Positions 7,300-15,902 of a stretch of 64,000 bases of DNA are shown here, one piece after another. A model generated the notes under the pieces. It was not told the DNA's origin and searched no databases. It saw only the letters and a list, made by a program, of their open reading frames with translations. Source of the DNA: an uncultured Clostridia bacterium (lineage in GTDB: Bacteria; Bacillota; Clostridia; Christensenellales; CAG-138). The stretch is from assembly GCA_934633695.1 (NCBI GenBank), contig CAKTYT010000007.1, positions 1-64,000 of the forward strand, in the 5' to 3' direction. Numbering within the stretch: the first letter of the stretch is position 1; the number at the start of each line of letters is the position of its first letter. The translations under genes and the position numbers were made by a program.

Positions 7300-7947
7300 T
7301 TGAGAACTATGATAACTGACTCAGACACCGGGAGTTCCGCTCGACGCACGGAAAGCGGCTTTATGAAACTGCTTGATAAAATTATTCGGATTGCAACCGC
7401 CCCAAATGTGATGGCAATGCTGTTGACGACGATGCTGTATGTTAAAGGCGGTACAGCTGCTTTTGTCGACAGGTTCCATTATGCGGAGGCAATGTTTACC
7501 CTCGGAATTCTGCCGATCACAGCATATATCCTGTGCGGATGTATACCTCCTCTCAGAAAGAAGGGAAGAAAGTTTGAAAGGACGCTGGCCATTGTCTTTT
7601 CAGTACTGGGGTACATAATGGGTACTGCGTTTGCTGTCCTGGGCGGTGGAACCATGTTGGAACTTACGCTGTTTTTTACTTATCTTATATCCGGAATTCT
7701 TACCGCACTTTGTTCATTTGTTTTTAAGTTCAAGGCCAGCGGACACACCTGCGGAGTATCCGGACCTGCGGCGATGATGAGCTGCTACTTTGGCCCATGG
7801 TGGATGATGATGTTCCTGATACTGATACCTGTTTCATTGTCATCGATTCGGTTGGGCAGGCATACAAGGTTTCAGCTCGTGGCAGGTGCTGTTATACCCG
7901 TTTTGGCACTGTTTATTGCCATGAGAATCGCAGAATTGATTGCATAA
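7300..7947 (+). CDS. PAP2-related membrane protein
   Basis: 215 residues; TTG start chosen because AAAGGAGGAG ends 6 nt upstream (ATG 7309 is the alternative). Five or six transmembrane segments. The spaced blocks KASGHTCG (about residue 150) and SSIRLGRHTRFQLVAG (about 185-200) correspond to the PSGH and SRxxxxxH blocks of PAP2-type lipid phosphatases. The first motif lacks the usual Pro and the second the usual terminal Asp. Known family members dephosphorylate phosphatidate or undecaprenyl pyrophosphate; here activity is uncertain. A true undecaprenyl-PP phosphatase of another family (uppP) lies 3 kb downstream, so this may be a divergent or non-catalytic relative. Confidence 0.6.
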   Translation: MRTMITDSDTGSSARRTESGFMKLLDKIIRIATAPNVMAMLLTTMLYVKGGTAAFVDRFHYAEAMFTLGILPITAYILCGCIPPLRKKGRKFERTLAIVFSVLGYIMGTAFAVLGGGTMLELTLFFTYLISGILTALCSFVFKFKASGHTCGVSGPAAMMSCYFGPWWMMMFLILIPVSLSSIRLGRHTRFQLVAGAVIPVLALFIAMRIAELIA

Positions 7948-7963
7948 AAAATAAGATGCTTGC

Positions 7964-7998
7964 GGAAGCTCTCCGAAAGGGGGGCTTCCCCCATTTTA
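7964..7998 (+). terminator. Probable terminator after the PAP2-like gene
   Basis: GGAAGC (7964-7969) pairs with GCTTCC (7984-7989), followed by CCCATTTTAT. Short stem and weak T-run. Confidence 0.45.
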
Positions 7999-8110
7999 TA
8001 GAGAAAATTCTCCATACACATTTTATCTGTATTTCCCGGGAAATTTTTTATTTTGCTTGGCATGAACTTCAAGTGCAGGAAAATGTTATCACTTTTGTCA
8101 CAAACGCCAA

Positions 8111-8139
8111 TTGCTCATGAGCTGAAAAAATGGTACAAT
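8111..8139 (+). promoter_or_regulatory. Probable promoter of the SpoIIQ-like gene
   Basis: TTGCTC (8111-8116), 17-bp spacer, TACAAT (8134-8139), 37-60 nt before the candidate starts at 8176 and 8200. Confidence 0.5.
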
Positions 8140-8199
8140 AATGCAGTGAGTCGGCTAGAAGATAAGCAGACTTGAATGAATTCTGTTTGGGTGGAAATA

Positions 8200-9354
8200 A
8201 TGGGAAGAAAAGCAGACACAAAAAAAATAAAAGAAAGCAAAACGGCTGCAAAAAGAAAGATAGAGGCGTGGATGTTATTTGCCTTTTCAATTGCAGTACT
8301 GATGATTGCTTTCTTTGCCGTAGGACTTGGCAAGACCGGCTACGACCGTTATTTAACAGCGAACCCAACCCCCACACCGGCACCTCCTTTTGTTCGTGTA
8401 GTTACGCCACTCCCAATTCCGACCAAAGACGGTTCCGAAATATTCGGTGCATCACCTACTCCCGTGAAGTATGTTAAAACAGCAATAGTAATTGACGGAG
8501 AACAAATTGCAGTGCTTGCAAGCAGGCAGGCGGCAGAGGATGCGGTAGAAAAGGCGGTACAACACTTTGAATCAGTTTGCGGAGTGAGTGCAGACTCAAC
8601 GTTGGATAATGAAATCGAATATCGTGCCCTCTCGGATGACTCTGAATGTACAAGTTTTGACGAAGCTCTTGCTTACCTGACGAGCGAGGAGACACCGCTG
8701 AGAGTTTCTTCCAAACGTACCGAGTATGAGATGATTACAGTTAAACATGGAACATCCGTCATAAACAGCAATGAATTGTTTGTGGGGACACGAGTTGTAA
8801 AATCGTATGGCAGCGACGGAAAAAACAGACGGTCAAGTGAATATACTTATGAAAACGGAATTTTAACCGGCATGAGGATTCTTGATGAAGAGGTTGTTTA
8901 TGCTGCTGTTATGCGTGTTGTCGTTGTAGGTACGCTTCCGATTCCGGAAGGCACGGCAAGTGCCGGTTTTATGCTCAGTGACTGTCCTGATTTCGATGTC
9001 AATTTCAGGTTGCCTGTTAGAGGTGAAGTAGTCAAGTACTTCGGTTTTTACGGGGGGGTACTGCATCATGGCATTGATTTCACGGGTACATCGGGTTCAA
9101 GCTGTAAAGCGGTAAGTGCCGGTGAGGTGATTGCGGTAATTGAGAGAGGAGCTTACGGTTTGGTCGTTGAAATCGAACATTGCGAAGGCGTAATAACAAG
9201 GTACGCAGGGCTAAAACAGGCAACGGTTGCAGTTGGTGATTTTGTTTCGATATCTGATTCAATTGGCTTTATAGGCAGCGAGCCTCTGCATTTTGAGGTT
9301 ATCGTGGACGGGAGGCAGAGAAATCCGCTTGCGTACCTCAATCTCAACAACTGA
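8200..9354 (+). CDS. G5-domain, degenerate M23 peptidase-like protein (SpoIIQ-like)
   Basis: 384 residues from ATG 8200 (GGTGGA just upstream); ATG 8176 would add eight residues. A basic cytoplasmic N-terminus leads to one membrane anchor (about residues 23-43). Then come a Pro/Thr-rich linker, a helical region (about 90-170), a G5-like beta domain (about 175-255, SKRTEYEMITVKHG) and an M23/LytM-like domain (about 275-380). The LytM zinc ligands are present in HHGID and in LHFEV. Both catalytic histidines are missing: the usual YAHL is YAGL and the usual HLHFE is PLHFE. Zinc may bind but hydrolysis is unlikely. Forespore SpoIIQ is a membrane-anchored, often degenerate M23 protein that docks to SpoIIIAH, and in Bacillus it is encoded near murA, as here. 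I infer a SpoIIQ-like scaffold; a non-sporulation envelope role is the alternative. Confidence 0.7.
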   Translation: MGRKADTKKIKESKTAAKRKIEAWMLFAFSIAVLMIAFFAVGLGKTGYDRYLTANPTPTPAPPFVRVVTPLPIPTKDGSEIFGASPTPVKYVKTAIVIDGEQIAVLASRQAAEDAVEKAVQHFESVCGVSADSTLDNEIEYRALSDDSECTSFDEALAYLTSEETPLRVSSKRTEYEMITVKHGTSVINSNELFVGTRVVKSYGSDGKNRRSSEYTYENGILTGMRILDEEVVYAAVMRVVVVGTLPIPEGTASAGFMLSDCPDFDVNFRLPVRGEVVKYFGFYGGVLHHGIDFTGTSGSSCKAVSAGEVIAVIERGAYGLVVEIEHCEGVITRYAGLKQATVAVGDFVSISDSIGFIGSEPLHFEVIVDGRQRNPLAYLNLNN

Positions 9355-9376
9355 TTTTTCGGAACGACAGTACACA

Positions 9377-9406
9377 TTGACGAACGGGCTGTTTCCGTGG
9401 TATAAT
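9377..9406 (+). promoter_or_regulatory. Promoter of murA
   Basis: TTGACG (9377-9382), 18-bp spacer, TATAAT (9401-9406). The predicted transcript would start near 9413, so a TTG/ATG at 9405 cannot be the start codon; this supports ATG 9441. Confidence 0.75.
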
Positions 9407-9440
9407 GAAATCGAGAAAATGTATCGGAGTATGGTGTGAT

Positions 9441-10721
9441 ATGGCGAATAAAGATTACTATGAAGTTGTCGGCGGAACGCCGTTAAGGGGCAGTGTCACA
9501 ATAAGCGGTTCAAAAAATGCGGCACTGCCGATAATCTGTGCCTCCGTGTTGGCAGACGGACCAAGCACGATCGAAAATCTCCCTGACATTGAGGATGTCA
9601 ATAGGATGATTGAGATCCTTAGGCTTATGGGTGCAGAGGTTGAACGTGTCAGGAGCGGAGTCATAAGAGTCAACCCTGCTACTGTCAACAAGTTTATCGT
9701 AACACCGGAGATGGCATCCAAAATGCGTGCATCGTACTATATGCTGGGTTCACTTCTCGGCAAGTACGGCACTGCGGAAATCAATCAGCCCGGCGGCTGT
9801 GCAATTGGTCAGCGTCCGATGGACTTTCACGTAAAGGGTATGCGTGCCTTGGGTGCAGACGTTGTTGAACGCGGTGCGGTAATTACTGCACAAGCAGAAA
9901 AACTTGTCGGTTCCGAGGTTTATCTTGACGTCGCCAGTGTCGGAGCAACGATAAACATAATGCTTGCCGCAAGCCGTGCGGAGGGGAGAACTACGATAAA
10001 CAATGCGGCAAGGGAACCGCATGTTGTTGACGTTGCAAATTTCTTGAATACCATGGGTGCAAGTGTGAGGGGAGCGGGAACTGATATTATCAGAATTGAA
10101 GGTCGAAAAGAGCTTCACGGCTGCACTTATGCCGTCATTCCCGACCAAATAGAGGCAGGCACTTATATGATCGCTGCCGCTGCAACAAGGGGTGATGTTA
10201 TTATCAACAATGTCATTCCGACACACCTTGAATCTCTCTCGGCAAAGCTCATGGAGAGCGGTGTCGAAGTCGTGACGGGCGATAACGGTGCGGATTTTTA
10301 TATCAGGGTTACTTCAAACAAACGTCATCGCGGTGTAAAAATAACAACGATGCCATACCCGGGCTTCCCAACAGACCTTCAGCAGCCCATGACGGCCTTT
10401 CTTGCAACAGCTGAAGGAAAGAGTATAATAACGGAAAATCTCTTTGAAGAAAGGTTTAACCATACCCGTGAGCTTAATCGTATGGGAGCGGATATCAATA
10501 TCCTTGGCAGAAATGCGACGATAGAGGGAGTCAATTTCCTCTACGGTACGGATGTTTATGCCTCGGATCTGCGGGCAGGTGCTGCGATGATTGTCGCCGC
10601 ACTTGAAGCCGACGGTGTCAGCAGAGTTCACAACATCAACTACATTGACAGGGGTTATGAGCACCTTGAAGAAAAGCTGACGGCTCTCGGTGCAAACATT
10701 AGGAGGGTTCGTGTCGAATGA
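9441..10721 (+). CDS. murA: UDP-N-acetylglucosamine 1-carboxyvinyltransferase
   Basis: 426 residues from ATG 9441 (MANKDYYEVVGG). MurA transfers enolpyruvate from PEP to UDP-GlcNAc in the cytoplasm, the first committed step of peptidoglycan synthesis. The EPSP-synthase-type double fold is evident: SGSKNAALPI near residue 25 with the substrate-binding Lys-Asn, and the fosfomycin-target Cys in PGGCAIGQRPMDFH near residue 118. Later blocks include DQIEAGTYMIAAAATRGDV and PYPGFPTDLQQPM, with a C-terminal DRGYEHLEEKL. Length is normal for the family. It has its own promoter and is followed after 82 nt by uppP, another envelope gene. Firmicutes often carry two MurA paralogues, and I cannot tell which one this is. 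Confidence 0.95.
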   Translation: MANKDYYEVVGGTPLRGSVTISGSKNAALPIICASVLADGPSTIENLPDIEDVNRMIEILRLMGAEVERVRSGVIRVNPATVNKFIVTPEMASKMRASYYMLGSLLGKYGTAEINQPGGCAIGQRPMDFHVKGMRALGADVVERGAVITAQAEKLVGSEVYLDVASVGATINIMLAASRAEGRTTINNAAREPHVVDVANFLNTMGASVRGAGTDIIRIEGRKELHGCTYAVIPDQIEAGTYMIAAAATRGDVIINNVIPTHLESLSAKLMESGVEVVTGDNGADFYIRVTSNKRHRGVKITTMPYPGFPTDLQQPMTAFLATAEGKSIITENLFEERFNHTRELNRMGADINILGRNATIEGVNFLYGTDVYASDLRAGAAMIVAALEADGVSRVHNINYIDRGYEHLEEKLTALGANIRRVRVE

Positions 10722-10803
10722 AGCCGGGACGGTATTCCTGAATCGATACGTTCAAGGCGGCATACATTTAAACAGACTTTTGAAAGATAGAATGGAGTAA
10801 AAG

Positions 10804-11604
10804 ATGAATATTCTTCAGGCAATTATTCTCGGTATAGTGCAGGGACTCTGCGAGTTCCTGCCGGTATCAAGCAGCGGGCATCTTCTGCTTATGCAGAAAA
10901 TTTTCGGGATCAATGAAGACGGTTACTTCTTCTCCGTAATGCTACACTTGGGTACGCTCATTGCGGTGCTTATAGTGTACAGAAAACGCATTATTGAAAT
11001 GATTCTGCATCCCGTAAAGCAGGCAAAGTACTGGCTGTACATGATCCTTGCAACGCTCGTAACAGTTGTAATGGCGGTCGCATTCAGGGACGTTATCGAC
11101 AGTGCAGGCGAAGGAAAGATTCTCGGCTTCTGCTTCCTCTTCACTGCGATATTGCTCACACTGTGTGACATGATGCGAAGAAAATATGAATGTACTGTTA
11201 CTGTTCCAACGATGAAATGGTATCAGGCAGCGTTTGTGGGCTTCGTACAGGGAATTGCGATTCTTCCGGGAATCTCTCGCTCCGGGTCGACGATCACAGG
11301 TGCAACTCTTTGCAGAATGAAAAAAGAAGATGCTGCGGAATTCAGCTTTCTTCTGTCGATTCCGGCAATTCTCGGCGGTGTCGTGCTTGAAGTACCGGAT
11401 GTTCTGAAAGAAGGCGTGGCAAACGTGGATTGGCTGCCGATTCTTGCCGGTATAATTGTCGCAGGTGTTTCGGGGTATTTTGCGGTCAGATTTATGATAA
11501 GGCTGATAACAAAGCGTTCGTTTACCGGGTTCGCTGTCTATACAGCTTTGCTCGGCATCTTTATTATCCTCGACAGGTACGCACTGCACCTTATAGCTTG
11601 GTAA
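10804..11604 (+). CDS. uppP: Undecaprenyl-diphosphatase UppP (BacA)
   Basis: 266 residues, ATG with GGAG seven bases upstream. A polytopic membrane enzyme that removes a phosphate from undecaprenyl pyrophosphate so the lipid carrier can be reused for wall precursor export; overexpression in this family gives bacitracin resistance. Both signature blocks are present: EFLPVSSSGHLLL near residue 17 and LPGISRSGSTITG near 155, with the catalytic Glu/His/Arg/Ser residues they contain. About seven or eight hydrophobic segments. Length matches the family. Adjacent to murA in the same orientation, consistent with a small envelope-biogenesis group. Confidence 0.95.
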   Translation: MNILQAIILGIVQGLCEFLPVSSSGHLLLMQKIFGINEDGYFFSVMLHLGTLIAVLIVYRKRIIEMILHPVKQAKYWLYMILATLVTVVMAVAFRDVIDSAGEGKILGFCFLFTAILLTLCDMMRRKYECTVTVPTMKWYQAAFVGFVQGIAILPGISRSGSTITGATLCRMKKEDAAEFSFLLSIPAILGGVVLEVPDVLKEGVANVDWLPILAGIIVAGVSGYFAVRFMIRLITKRSFTGFAVYTALLGIFIILDRYALHLIAW

Positions 11605-11627
11605 AACGCAATGAAATTCTATAAGAA

Positions 11628-11672
11628 AAGGGCTGCTGCAAGGAAGATACTCCTTTGCAGCGGTCCTTTCGT
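11628..11672 (+). terminator. GGCTGCTGCAA-type hairpin after uppP, copy 2
   Basis: Imperfect stem AAAGGGCTGCTGCAAGGA / TCCTTTGCAGCGGTCCTTT followed by TTC and GTT. Same core as the hairpins at 2713 and 20653, again 3' of a gene. The rest of the gap to 11803 shows nothing recognisable. Confidence 0.6.
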
Positions 11673-11803
11673 TACAAGATTCTAAAGTATGCCACAAAAC
11701 TGAGGCCTGACTCTAAGAAATTCCATTTCAGCTTATTCATGAAATCGGAGAAAGTGTAGAGGCTTTCAAGAAACATATTTTAATGGCATGACAAGTAATC
11801 CAT

Positions 11804-13093
11804 TCAATTAAGTTCCGCCCGGATCGTTATAAGGTCCTTATCTAACCTTGCCGAGATGTGTCCCCTATGTCCTTCCACAATGCTGTATGCAATGGCCAGA
11901 CCGATGCCAAAGCCCCCGGATGTGCTGCGGGACGGGTCGGCTCGGTAGAATCTGTCAAAAAGTTTTGTGGTATCGATAGGCTGGGAGATGTCACAGCGGT
12001 TAAGGGTTTGCAGGATCACGCCGCGACGGGACTTTTCAAGAGTAAGGGTAATCGGCGTATTCGGCAGTGCGTATTTGACGGCATTGTCAAGCAGTATGGA
12101 AACCAACTGACGCACGGCATACTCATCTCCGCAATAGGTCAGGTTCGGTGCGATGGACAATCTCATTTCGTGCCCCTTTTCCATAGAGAAACTGTGAAAA
12201 GACTCCGCTGTTTCATGAACTGCATCGCTGATGAGAAAGCCTTTCATGTGCAGCGGGGATCGCTCCTCATCCATACGAGAAAGCGTCACCAACGAGTTGG
12301 CAAGACCGGTCAGTCTCTCTGCCTGTCCGAGGGCTTTGTCAATCCACTTCTGCTTGCCCACATCCATTTCAAGCACTTTCAGGCTTGTGGTGATGACGGT
12401 AATCGGGGTTTTAAGCTCATGACTGGCATCAGTGATAAATTGCTTCTGTCGCTCAGTACTGCGAATTACCAGGTCAATAGCTCTGCGGGACAACATAATC
12501 ACCAACAGAAATACCAACAAGGTACATGCTGCATCGGCAATGAGTGACCAGACCAGGAGCAGTCTAACAGAACGAAGTGTCTGGTAGCAGTCAAGAAAAA
12601 TAGCAATGTTTCTGTCATCTCCGGTGTGAGCAGTGAAAAAGCAGTATTGCCTATAATACCCATAGCCTTCAGCGTGGTTGACGGCAGCGGTCAGGTATTC
12701 ACCTGTGTCGGCCTCAGTAACGGAGGCAATGTTGTCCAAATCCGCCATGGTTAAGGTGCCGTCATCCTGATAACGAAGAACGAAGTATCTGGTGGAGTAG
12801 GGGGTTTCCGCAGTGAAAGGGCCGCCGGGGCGGTCATCTTTGCCGGGCGGTACATTTGAAGAAGGATTGGAGGGCTTTTCAAAAGGAAGGGTGCTCGTAC
12901 TGCTGTCGGAGGAAGGATGGAAAGCAGTTGGGATTTTTCCCTCATTCTCATATATCAATGTCAGTGTGTCTCGGAGATCTTCATCTGCGGATATAAAATT
13001 AGCGACGTTTAGGATTAATGTCAGCAGCACCATCACCGCTGCTACGGAGAGGGTGGCAATGCGGATAAAGCGGTTTCGCAGGCGGTTGATCAT
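11804..13093 (-). CDS. Two-component sensor histidine kinase
   Basis: 429 residues. Two membrane segments (about 12-33 and 180-200) bracket an extracellular sensor region rich in Ser/Pro/Gly (PSNPSSNVPPGKDDRPGG). A HisKA domain follows with the phosphoacceptor H-box SHELKTPI near residue 227, then an HATPase domain with N-box DNAVKYAL, the DRFYRAD F-box and G-box GFGIGLAIA. It overlaps the upstream response-regulator gene by 4 bp (ATGA), so the pair is translationally coupled. The Pro/Gly-rich stretch resembles that in the lipoprotein encoded divergently at 13996, which makes that protein a likely target or sensing partner. The signal is unknown. Confidence 0.92.
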   Translation of the reverse strand: MINRLRNRFIRIATLSVAAVMVLLTLILNVANFISADEDLRDTLTLIYENEGKIPTAFHPSSDSSTSTLPFEKPSNPSSNVPPGKDDRPGGPFTAETPYSTRYFVLRYQDDGTLTMADLDNIASVTEADTGEYLTAAVNHAEGYGYYRQYCFFTAHTGDDRNIAIFLDCYQTLRSVRLLLVWSLIADAACTLLVFLLVIMLSRRAIDLVIRSTERQKQFITDASHELKTPITVITTSLKVLEMDVGKQKWIDKALGQAERLTGLANSLVTLSRMDEERSPLHMKGFLISDAVHETAESFHSFSMEKGHEMRLSIAPNLTYCGDEYAVRQLVSILLDNAVKYALPNTPITLTLEKSRRGVILQTLNRCDISQPIDTTKLFDRFYRADPSRSTSGGFGIGLAIAYSIVEGHRGHISARLDKDLITIRAELN

Positions 13094-13764
13094 ATTTCTT
13101 CCTCCAGAAGATACCCCAAGCCGCGGTTTACGTGGATGGCCACTGCGGAACCCAGGTTTTTAAGCTTCTTACGAAGATTGGAGATGTTGACCCAAACAAC
13201 ATTGATTTCGGCTTCATTATCCCATCCCCATACCTTCTCCATGATGCGTTCTGCGGAGAATACCTGTTTAGGTGCTCGGAGGAACAACTCCATGATTTGA
13301 AACTCACGGCCGCTGAGACGGGTAGACTTTCCGCAGCAGGCCAGATCCCCGGTGCAGGGGTTCAGGGACAAATCCCCAAAGGTCAATATTGTGGGCTGAT
13401 AGGCTTCACTCCGTCGAAGAATAGCCCGAACCCGGCTCAGCAGTTCTTCCGGATCGAAAGGCTTTGGCAGGTAGTCATCTGCCCCTGCATTGAAGCCGAT
13501 GATGCGGTCATCTTTTTGTCCCCTTGCGGTCAGCATCATTATAGGAGTTTTGATACCCTCATTACGAAGCTTCTCCAGTACTTGTATGCCGTCCATTTTC
13601 GGCATCATCACATCAAGAATCACTGCGTCATATGTACCGGTAACAGCATAATCGTACGCATCGAAACCGTTGTAGACAGCATCCACCAAAAAATGATTTC
13701 GTTCAAAAAATACAGTCAGTGCCTCAGCCAAATCCAATTCATCCTCTGCAATAAGAAGTTTCAT
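13090..13764 (-). CDS. OmpR-family response regulator
   Basis: 224 residues. The receiver domain (1-115) has the acidic pair in AEDE, phosphoacceptor Asp in VILDVMMP near residue 51, Thr in MLTARG and Lys in LPKPFDPEEL. A C-terminal OmpR/PhoB winged helix follows (about 125-222), with LSGREFQIMELFL and the recognition-helix region VWVNISNLRKKL. It is the first gene of the RR-HK operon and would be phosphorylated by the adjacent kinase. Three TTTAGG elements upstream of the divergent lipoprotein gene, two of them spaced 11 bp apart, have the spacing expected of an OmpR-type dimer site. Confidence 0.93.
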   Translation of the reverse strand: MKLLIAEDELDLAEALTVFFERNHFLVDAVYNGFDAYDYAVTGTYDAVILDVMMPKMDGIQVLEKLRNEGIKTPIMMLTARGQKDDRIIGFNAGADDYLPKPFDPEELLSRVRAILRRSEAYQPTILTFGDLSLNPCTGDLACCGKSTRLSGREFQIMELFLRAPKQVFSAERIMEKVWGWDNEAEINVVWVNISNLRKKLKNLGSAVAIHVNRGLGYLLEEEI

Positions 13765-13800
13765 TTATTTTCTCCCACGTTCCTTTGTTTAATTACCCGT

Positions 13801-13829
13801 AGTATAGCGAACCGATTCGCAAATTGCAA
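13801..13829 (-). promoter_or_regulatory. Promoter of the two-component operon with spacer palindrome
   Basis: On the minus strand TTGCAA (13829-13824), 17-bp spacer, TATACT (13806-13801). The spacer contains GCGAA-TCGG-TTCGC, an inverted repeat placed where a repressor would block RNA polymerase. Confidence 0.65.
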
Positions 13830-13922
13830 GAGTTTATCGAGGTATTCGGTGCAGTACGGGTTTTAGGTGAACAGGATAACGAGTCTTTCTAAAAGCAACT
13901 TAAAGAAAAGTCCGCCGGAGCT

Positions 13923-13959
13923 TTTAGGTTCCCTTTAGGCTGTCGCATTATGATATAAG
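13923..13959 (+). promoter_or_regulatory. Putative response-regulator site and promoter of the beta-helix lipoprotein
   Basis: TTTAGG at 13923-13928 and 13934-13939 (11 bp start to start), with a further TTTAGG at 13863-13868. A -10-like TATGAT (13949-13954) or TATAAG (13954-13959) follows, with no good -35. This is the pattern of an activator-dependent OmpR-type promoter. Confidence 0.55.
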
Positions 13960-13995
13960 CATAATAACAGGACAACATGAAGGAGGTTATTTTAT

Positions 13996-15822
13996 ATGAA
14001 CATGAAAAAATGGATAGCTATCCTTTGTACGGCGGCACTGACCCTGTCACTGGCTGCCTGCGGAGGAAAGACTGTGCAAGACTATTCGAATCAGACACTC
14101 ACGGGTCAAGTGACGGCAATCGATGGCAGCATCATTACACTCCTGCTTGGCGAGCTCAGTGCGGATAACAATACACCGCCTAATGTGCCGGGCGGCAGCT
14201 CTGATACAAATAACTCACCTGAAATGCCCGGTGGTGACGCCGACAAGGGCAACCAAGCACCGCCCGATGCACCAAACGGAGACATGGGCGGAACTCCTCC
14301 TGATATGCCCGATGGCGAAAGCGGTTCCGCTCCTGACGGAGGAAGCGGAACCCCGCCGGAGAGGCCCAACGGTGATAATGGCGGCATGAACGGCACACCG
14401 CCAGATATACCCGGCGGCAGCAGCTTTACGGCAGGGGAGGAGACGGCGAAACTGGACTTTTCTTCGGCTACTATTACAAAGAATGGCAATACCATTGCAA
14501 TAACCGATATCTCGGAAGGTGATGTCATCACCGTTACCATTGGCAGCGGAACAACTGTAACTATGGCGGAAATAGTGAATATCGGCGGCAAACCGAATGG
14601 CAATGGTTTCGGCGGCAGCGGAGAATTCACTCAGGGCGACAGTGCCAACATTGTTTCTGAGGACGGCACCTACTCCGACACTGTATATACATCCACTGGT
14701 GATGATGAGAATGCACTCCGAATCGACGGTGGTGCGGTCGTTACCTTGGACGGCATCACCGTCAGTAAGTCAGCCGGAGCTACATCCAACACAGAAAATG
14801 GAGACTTTTACGGCGTAAATGCTGCATTGCTCGTCACTAACGGAGCGACGGTAACGATCAAAAATGCTACCGTCACGTCCTCTGCTCAGAACGGCAACGG
14901 TGTATTCAGCTACGGCAGCGGCACTACGGTAAATATCTACGATTCTGTCATCACAACTGCTGCGGACAACTCAGGAGGTATACAGACCACGGGAGGAGGT
15001 ACTACCAACGCTGAAAACCTGACGGTGGAGACATATGGCAACTCATCTGCTGCCATTCGTTCCGATCGTGGCGGCGGCACTGTCAATGTGATTGGAGGTA
15101 CTTACGTCTCAAATGGTTACAATTCACCTGCCGTCTACTCCACTGCAAATATCACTGTAAGGAACGCTATTCTCACTGCCAATAATTCTGAAGCACTGGT
15201 CATCGAAGGCAAAAACTCCATTGTTTTGGAAAATTGTGCGGTCACCGGAAACATGAGCGACACTAAGGGGGCCAGCTCCGATGAAAATGTCCACAACGTG
15301 ATGATTTATCAGTCAATGAGCGGCGATGCTGATGTCGGTACGTCCACATTTACCATGACAGGCGGAAGTTTGACCGCGAAGAACGGAGACATGTTCTACG
15401 TTACCAACACTCATTGTGTCATGACCCTTTCGGGCGTTGCCATATGTAAAGAGGATGCCGATGCTTATCTCCTTTGCGTCGTAGGTAACAGTGCAGTCCA
15501 CGGTTGGGGTACTGCCGGCAGCAACGGGGCTCAGGTGGACTTCACCGCCGATAACCAGATACTCGAAGGCGATATTGTAACGGATACGATCTCCACTCTT
15601 AATATGACCCTCACCAATGGCAGTACATTTATCGGTACAGTGAATATTATTGAGAATGCCGAGGGCGGTGCAGCTGTCCCGGACAATGCCGCAGTTACCA
15701 TTGGCAGCGGCTGCACTTGGACCCTCACCGGCAACTGCACTCTTACCGATCTGGTCAACAATGGTACGATTAACTTCAGTGGTTACACCATTACACTTGC
15801 TGACGGTACAGTGCTGGGATAA
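13996..15822 (+). CDS. Large beta-helix lipoprotein with Pro/Gly/Asp-rich stalk
   Basis: 608 residues, ATG 13996 nine bases after AGGAGG (ATG 14002 also possible). Lipoprotein signal with lipobox LAAC near residue 21. Residues about 55-145 are a low-complexity stalk made of PPDMPDG / PPERPNG / MPGG-like units, followed by a short beta domain. From about residue 215 the sequence has the short Ser/Thr/Asn/Gly-rich strand pattern of a right-handed parallel beta-helix (ALRIDGGAVVTLDGITVSK, TVNIYDSVITTA, GTVNVIGGTYVS). Likely a surface-exposed adhesin or carbohydrate-binding protein; no catalytic residues can be assigned. It is divergent from the two-component genes and carries an OmpR-like repeat in its promoter, so I infer control by that system. 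A terminator follows directly. Confidence 0.78.
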   Translation: MNMKKWIAILCTAALTLSLAACGGKTVQDYSNQTLTGQVTAIDGSIITLLLGELSADNNTPPNVPGGSSDTNNSPEMPGGDADKGNQAPPDAPNGDMGGTPPDMPDGESGSAPDGGSGTPPERPNGDNGGMNGTPPDIPGGSSFTAGEETAKLDFSSATITKNGNTIAITDISEGDVITVTIGSGTTVTMAEIVNIGGKPNGNGFGGSGEFTQGDSANIVSEDGTYSDTVYTSTGDDENALRIDGGAVVTLDGITVSKSAGATSNTENGDFYGVNAALLVTNGATVTIKNATVTSSAQNGNGVFSYGSGTTVNIYDSVITTAADNSGGIQTTGGGTTNAENLTVETYGNSSAAIRSDRGGGTVNVIGGTYVSNGYNSPAVYSTANITVRNAILTANNSEALVIEGKNSIVLENCAVTGNMSDTKGASSDENVHNVMIYQSMSGDADVGTSTFTMTGGSLTAKNGDMFYVTNTHCVMTLSGVAICKEDADAYLLCVVGNSAVHGWGTAGSNGAQVDFTADNQILEGDIVTDTISTLNMTLTNGSTFIGTVNIIENAEGGAAVPDNAAVTIGSGCTWTLTGNCTLTDLVNNGTINFSGYTITLADGTVLG

Positions 15823-15837
15823 TGACTTATAACGCAA

Positions 15838-15870
15838 AAAAAACGGGCGGCTTCAGACTGCCCGTTTTTG
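15838..15870 (+). terminator. Intrinsic terminator, bidirectional
   Basis: AAAACGGGC (15840-15848) / GCCCGTTTT (15860-15868), preceded by an A-run and followed by T. Shared by the lipoprotein and the convergent MATE gene. Confidence 0.85.
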
Positions 15871-15902
15871 CCGTAAAGTAAACTAGTGGATTTTCAATCT
15901 AT

